Shown here: positions 60,409-64,000 of the stretch, in pieces
Position numbering within the stretch: the stretch's first letter is position 1
Layout of the letters: every line of letters begins with the position of its first letter
Origin: Ktedonobacteria bacterium brp13
GTDB lineage: Bacteria > Chloroflexota > Ktedonobacteria > Ktedonobacterales > Ktedonobacteraceae
Length of the DNA stretch: 64,000 nt
Assembly (NCBI GenBank): GCA_015099395.1
Contig: AP024096.1
Location: forward strand, 7,729,485-7,793,484
Reading direction: 5' to 3'
Notes under the pieces: model-generated
Database searches by the model: none
Told to the model about the DNA's origin: nothing
What the model saw: the letters and a program-made list of their open reading frames with translations, nothing else
Made by a program: the position numbers and the translations under genes

Positions 60409-61437
60409 ATGTTTATTCTCATCACAAGTTTCGCTCTCTCATTGCTCCTTGCGATTGGAGCCTCGGCCTGGTTTACTCGTCGGCTGGAAGTACTCAGTGA
60501 TCTCTGGCAATGGTCTCCAGGTTTGCTCAGTCTGTTAGGAGCTCTAGGAGCCAATATTCCCAACTATGTTGCCTCCATAACTGCCATAATCGCTGGCCAG
60601 ATGGTTGTGGGCATTGGTATTATCATCGGTTCTAATATTTATAATATTGCTGTGATCCTTGGCATTTCTACCTTTGCTTCGCCAGGCCGACGTGGCATTG
60701 TCCTTTTACACACCGAAGCCCAGGATGCCAGTCTGGTCGGTGTCTTGACCCTGGCTATGCTGCTCACCACAGCGGTCGTCGTAGGAGATCGCTTCTGGCA
60801 AGGATCGCTACCCACTGGAAATCCAACCTTTCTGGTCGTACATATCGCCTTGATTGGCCTGAGCCTGCTGACACTGGGCCTCTTCTCTCTGCTCTGTTAC
60901 CACGCGCTCCAGCGGAAACAACATCCAGCCCACAAGAGCCAGAGCGAGCGTGAAAAAACCACGAGCTACCAGGCCAACATGCTCTGGTTTAAAGTGCGTC
61001 TCTTGGGAGAAATGACCCTTGCTCTCGCGCTTGCCCTGGGGAGTGTGATTCTCATGGTCCAAACAGCCCAGAGTATCGCCGCCAGGATCGCTCTGCCACC
61101 AGCTATTCTCAGCCTGCTGATCCTGGCAGTAGCGACATCGTTGCCCAATACGGTCGTGGCATTCACCCTGGCGCGCACTGGTCGTGCTTCAGCTAGCGTT
61201 GAAGAAGTACTCAGCAGCAATAGTGTCAACGTTGCGCTGGGGATTGCCCTCCCCCTTTTATTCTGGTTTAATACCCAGAGCGATGGCTTGCTGGCCTTGC
61301 TCGATGGTCCCTTGATGGTCGTCCTCACTGGTATTACCCTGCTCTGCATCTTCCGACGACATATCAGTCACATAACCGGAATTCTTCTCGTGCTCGTGTA
61401 TATTGGCTGGGTTATTTTGCATATTCTTGTTATTTGA
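60409..61437 (+). CDS. Ca2+:cation antiporter (CaCA family) exchanger
   Basis: 342 residues, ten to eleven helices in two inverted halves. The alpha-1 repeat is LGALGANIPNYVASITAIIA followed by GSNIYNIAVILGIS; the alpha-2 repeat is ILAVATSLPNTVVAFTLART followed by VLSSNSVNVALGIALPLL. In YrbG/NCX relatives these loops read GTSLPE and GSNIFN, so the acidic residue of the first ion-binding loop is replaced by Asn here, which may alter ion choice. Starts at ATG 60409 with GGAAGAAAGAAACGT before it; transcription passes the likely attenuator at 60292-60328. Confidence 0.85.
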   Translation: MFILITSFALSLLLAIGASAWFTRRLEVLSDLWQWSPGLLSLLGALGANIPNYVASITAIIAGQMVVGIGIIIGSNIYNIAVILGISTFASPGRRGIVLLHTEAQDASLVGVLTLAMLLTTAVVVGDRFWQGSLPTGNPTFLVVHIALIGLSLLTLGLFSLLCYHALQRKQHPAHKSQSEREKTTSYQANMLWFKVRLLGEMTLALALALGSVILMVQTAQSIAARIALPPAILSLLILAVATSLPNTVVAFTLARTGRASASVEEVLSSNSVNVALGIALPLLFWFNTQSDGLLALLDGPLMVVLTGITLLCIFRRHISHITGILLVLVYIGWVILHILVI

Positions 61438-61941
61438 CTTAATTCCTGAATGGAACAGGGAGGGGTCCGCTCAAGGATACGGTCCTCGTCGATGCTATGC
61501 AGAAAATGACGGTTAATTGGGTGTCAGACAATCCCGGTTCATCTGCTTTTTCTTTGTCCTCGGGCCAAGATATATCCCCGCTCATACAATGCTTATTCCA
61601 GCGAGATTCGAGCATATGCTCGCTGGACAGATGCATTTTTCCGGTTGCCAGAGTGGCGGAGGTGTCGATATGCGCGGTGAATGAGACGCATGCACCAGCA
61701 ACCAGATAACTACGCTCTTCACCATTTAGTATGGTTCTACCACCCCTCCCGTGTGGCTTCTCAAGTTTATGTGTTCGTCGTAATGTCCTAATCGTATGTT
61801 GTACACGTAGTGGCGCAGGCCGCCGAGGATTGGTGACATTCTCCCGATTGATTGTTGAAACCAAAGCAATTTCACAAAGACCCGTACCAGAGCTACGAAG
61901 CGACGGCAAGGGATGTGTCAGAAAAAATTGGACGACCTGGC
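61438..61941. other. Region between exchanger and copper ATPase, no gene supported
   Basis: A 174-codon frame is open on the minus strand but its ATG lies at the -35 box of the copper promoter, it shows no known family and no RBS is evident. Left unannotated. Confidence 0.4.
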
Positions 61942-61970
61942 TTGACAATCTTTCGTTCGCCATATATAGT
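61942..61970 (+). promoter_or_regulatory. Promoter of the copper ATPase
   Basis: TTGACA (61942-61947), 17-base spacer, TATAGT (61965-61970). Confidence 0.75.
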
Positions 61971-61974
61971 ATAG

Positions 61975-61995
61975 ATACCCCTACCAGGGGGGTAT
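61975..61995. promoter_or_regulatory. CsoR-type operator
   Basis: ATACCCC and GGGGGTAT arms around a six-base centre (21 bases). It matches the known form of copper-responsive CsoR operators and overlaps the transcription start of the ATPase gene. No csoR gene with copper ligands is in the window. Confidence 0.75.
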
Positions 61996-62033
61996 GGGTG
62001 TGAGGGCTTTGAAGAGAGGGAGGAATACATGGT

Positions 62034-64000
62034 ATGAAGATAGAAATCGAACAAGACCATGAGAAAAATAGAGATATACTATCAGATGATTCAATGGAAA
62101 AACAAGAAATACAGGCTCATGTACAGTTTGTCCTGGAAGGGATGACCTGCGCATCCTGTGCTATGCGTATAGAGAAAGGACTGAAAAAGCTGCCCGGTGT
62201 TCTGGGTGCTTCCGTCAACCTGGCGACTGAGCAGGGTACTGTGACCTATGATCCAGCTCAGGCTGATGTGACCAGGATAGTGCAGAAAGTCGACGCGATC
62301 GGTTATAAAGCTATCCCCTTGGCAGCTCCTGCTGTACCACATGTGATAGAGCCGGAACCGCTTGAAGCATCGACCACCTTTGCTATCGAAGGGATGACGT
62401 GTGCATCCTGCGCTATGCGCATTGAGAAAGGTGTCAAAAAACTGCCCGGTGTTCGAGAGGCATCTGTTAACCTGGCAACCGAGCAAGCTGTCATTACCTA
62501 TGATTCTGCGCAAACGGATGTGGAGAGGATGGCTCAGAAAGTGGCTGCCATTGGGTATAAAGCCATTCCACTGGCAGTCGTAGCGAAAGACGCAACGCAG
62601 GTGGCGGCTGCTACGACATCTGCAACCTCAGTTGGAAGCAGTGATGTGCCGCACATAACACCGGCGGAGGCGCAGAGTAGACGTCGGCAGGCTGAGCTTG
62701 CACACAAGCGTACACTGCTGATCGTGAGCATTCTCCTCTCGCTGCCGGTTGTCATCTTGAATATGTTCTTTATGAACCGCTTTCCCGGCGAGAACCTGAT
62801 CTTACTGATCCTGACGACGCCGATCTGGGCCGTGGTGGGTTGGGAGTTTCACCGTATTGCGTTGAAAACTGCTCGACACCTGAGCGCGAACATGGATACA
62901 TTAATCTCGCTTGGTTCAACGGCCGCCTATCTTCTGAGTGTTGTCGCTACCTTCTTTCCAGGGTTCATTGGTGCCACGACATTCTATGATACCGCTGCGC
63001 TGATCATCACCCTCATCTTTCTGGGCAAATACCTGGAGGCGCGTGCGAAGGGGCAGACAAACGCTGCGATTCAGAAACTGCTAGGTTTGCAGGCACGCAC
63101 GGCGCATGTTGTGCGCGCGGGTCGTGAACTGGAACTGCCGATCGAGCAGGTACAGGTTGGTGATGAGTTGATTGTGCGACCGGGCGAGAAAATCCCGGTT
63201 GATGGTACCGTGCTGACTGGTCGCTCCTCTGTCGATGAAGCGATGATCACAGGGGAAAGTATGCCTGTTGAAAAGAGCGAAGGCGATGCCCTCATTGGTG
63301 CTACCCTGAATCAGCGCGGCCTCTTGCGTATGCAAGCACTCAAGGTAGGAGCCGATACTGTGCTGGCAAATATCATTCGCCTTGTCGAACAGGCACAGGG
63401 TTCGAAAGCACCGATTCAGCGCCTGGCGGATACCATCTCCAGTGTCTTCGTGCCGATTGTTCTGGTCATAGCAACGCTCACCTTTGTTGGCTGGTCGATC
63501 GCAGGCCATAGTGGCCTTACAGGCTCTTCGGCAGGGGTCGGGGCTATGGGTGCGCTCGCAGTGAGCAATCCCTGGGTGGTTGCTCTCGTTGCAGCCGTCG
63601 CCGTCCTGGTCGTCGCCTGTCCCTGTGCGCTGGGACTGGCAACGCCAACCGCGATTATGGTTGGGACAGGCAAAGGAGCGGAACAAGGCATTTTGATCAA
63701 AGGTGGCGAGAGTCTGGAACGTATTCAAGCCGTGCGCGCGGTCTTGCTGGACAAGACCGGGACGATTACCAGAGGCAAACCTGAACTCACTGATGTGTTT
63801 CTGCTTCCCGGCATGGTGACTGATGAGATGTTGCGTCTGGTGGCTGAGGCGGAACAGGGCTCTGAACATCCACTTGCCTCGGCCATTGTAGCAGGGGCCA
63901 GGGAGCGAGGCATCACGCTGGGTTCCACGCCTGATACCTTCACTGCTCTGGCAGGACGAGGTCTGAAAGCCACCGTAGAAGGACATGACGTGCTGGTTGG
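62034..64000 (+). CDS. copA: Copper-translocating P1B-ATPase, 3' end outside window
   Basis: ATG 62034 with AGAGGGAGGAA upstream; the frame is open to the end of the window (655 residues seen). Two N-terminal heavy-metal-associated domains, each with GMTCASC (residues 36-42 and 120-126). Membrane part contains the ion-binding CPC in VVACPCALGLATPTA (about 528), actuator loop MITGESMPVEKSEGD, and the phosphorylation site LLDKTGTITRG (about 573). HP motif in GSEHPLASAI. These identify a Cu(I) exporter (CopA). Control by the CsoR-type operator just upstream is expected. The catalytic GDGxNDxP hinge lies beyond the window. Confidence 0.93.
   Translation, partial: MKIEIEQDHEKNRDILSDDSMEKQEIQAHVQFVLEGMTCASCAMRIEKGLKKLPGVLGASVNLATEQGTVTYDPAQADVTRIVQKVDAIGYKAIPLAAPAVPHVIEPEPLEASTTFAIEGMTCASCAMRIEKGVKKLPGVREASVNLATEQAVITYDSAQTDVERMAQKVAAIGYKAIPLAVVAKDATQVAAATTSATSVGSSDVPHITPAEAQSRRRQAELAHKRTLLIVSILLSLPVVILNMFFMNRFPGENLILLILTTPIWAVVGWEFHRIALKTARHLSANMDTLISLGSTAAYLLSVVATFFPGFIGATTFYDTAALIITLIFLGKYLEARAKGQTNAAIQKLLGLQARTAHVVRAGRELELPIEQVQVGDELIVRPGEKIPVDGTVLTGRSSVDEAMITGESMPVEKSEGDALIGATLNQRGLLRMQALKVGADTVLANIIRLVEQAQGSKAPIQRLADTISSVFVPIVLVIATLTFVGWSIAGHSGLTGSSAGVGAMGALAVSNPWVVALVAAVAVLVVACPCALGLATPTAIMVGTGKGAEQGILIKGGESLERIQAVRAVLLDKTGTITRGKPELTDVFLLPGMVTDEMLRLVAEAEQGSEHPLASAIVAGARERGITLGSTPDTFTALAGRGLKATVEGHDVLV

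Noticed and set aside
61439..61963. 174-codon minus-strand frame next to copA
   Set aside because: Its start lies in the -35 region of the copA promoter, no RBS or family; kept as unannotated.

Overview
The window looks like chromosomal DNA of a Ktedonobacteria-type Chloroflexota (large, GC-moderate, repeat-rich genome). This rests on overall protein resemblance, many decayed insertion sequences, a ClpN-fused sigma factor, WD40 and tandem-helical-repeat proteins; it is an inference, not a proven assignment. No tRNA, rRNA or CRISPR array was recognised.

Layout. 1-9.0 kb: a sulfur/PLP biosynthetic cluster (PLP decarboxylase-like enzyme, two cysteine-synthase paralogues, one fused to a rhodanese domain, a methyltransferase, three class V aminotransferase-fold proteins) next to a His-rich metal-binding protein. 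9.2-12.7 kb: a probable zinc-starvation unit (Zur-like palindrome, truncated zinc ribbon, GNAT, CobW GTPase, WD40 protein). 13-27.2 kb: a magnesium/phosphate island with two Nramp-related transporters, an MgtA-type P-ATPase broken by an IS110 element, a Na/Pi-cotransporter-like protein with PhoU domain, a PhoU-like protein and a CsoR/RcnR-family regulator. 27.3-37.6 kb: accessory genes (Fic-like, RelA/SpoT, macro domain, kdpC-kdpA without kdpB) mixed with transposase fragments and ~170 bp MITEs. 37.6-49 kb: membrane-lipid/glycosyl genes, a two-component system, a monocarboxylate symporter cluster with pentapeptide-repeat and PATAN-type response regulator. 49-64 kb: IS remnants, two TauE/DUF1634 loci (one decayed), an alpha/beta hydrolase, an ECF sigma-ClpN-sigma70-like fusion, a Ca2+/cation exchanger behind a likely attenuator, and the 5' part of a copper P-ATPase with a CsoR-type operator.

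Most notable system: the Mg island. Three separate promoters (minus strand near 15.7 kb; plus strand near 15.95 and 24.93 kb) have the same plan: TTGACW-N17/18-TATACT promoter, a C-tract/G-tract palindrome just downstream, then a strong ribosome site and a short leader ORF that begins MDPDPS, then a 350-450 nt leader before the transporter gene. MDPDP resembles the MEPDP start of enterobacterial MgtL, the leader peptide that senses low Mg2+ by ribosome destabilisation. A fourth promoter of the same kind, without leader ORF, drives the CsoR-like regulator gene and the MgtA-type ATPase. The regulator has Tyr36-His61-Ser65 where copper-sensing CsoR has Cys-His-Cys. I infer a two-layer control, repressor plus translating-ribosome sensor, for Mg2+ uptake coupled to phosphate handling.
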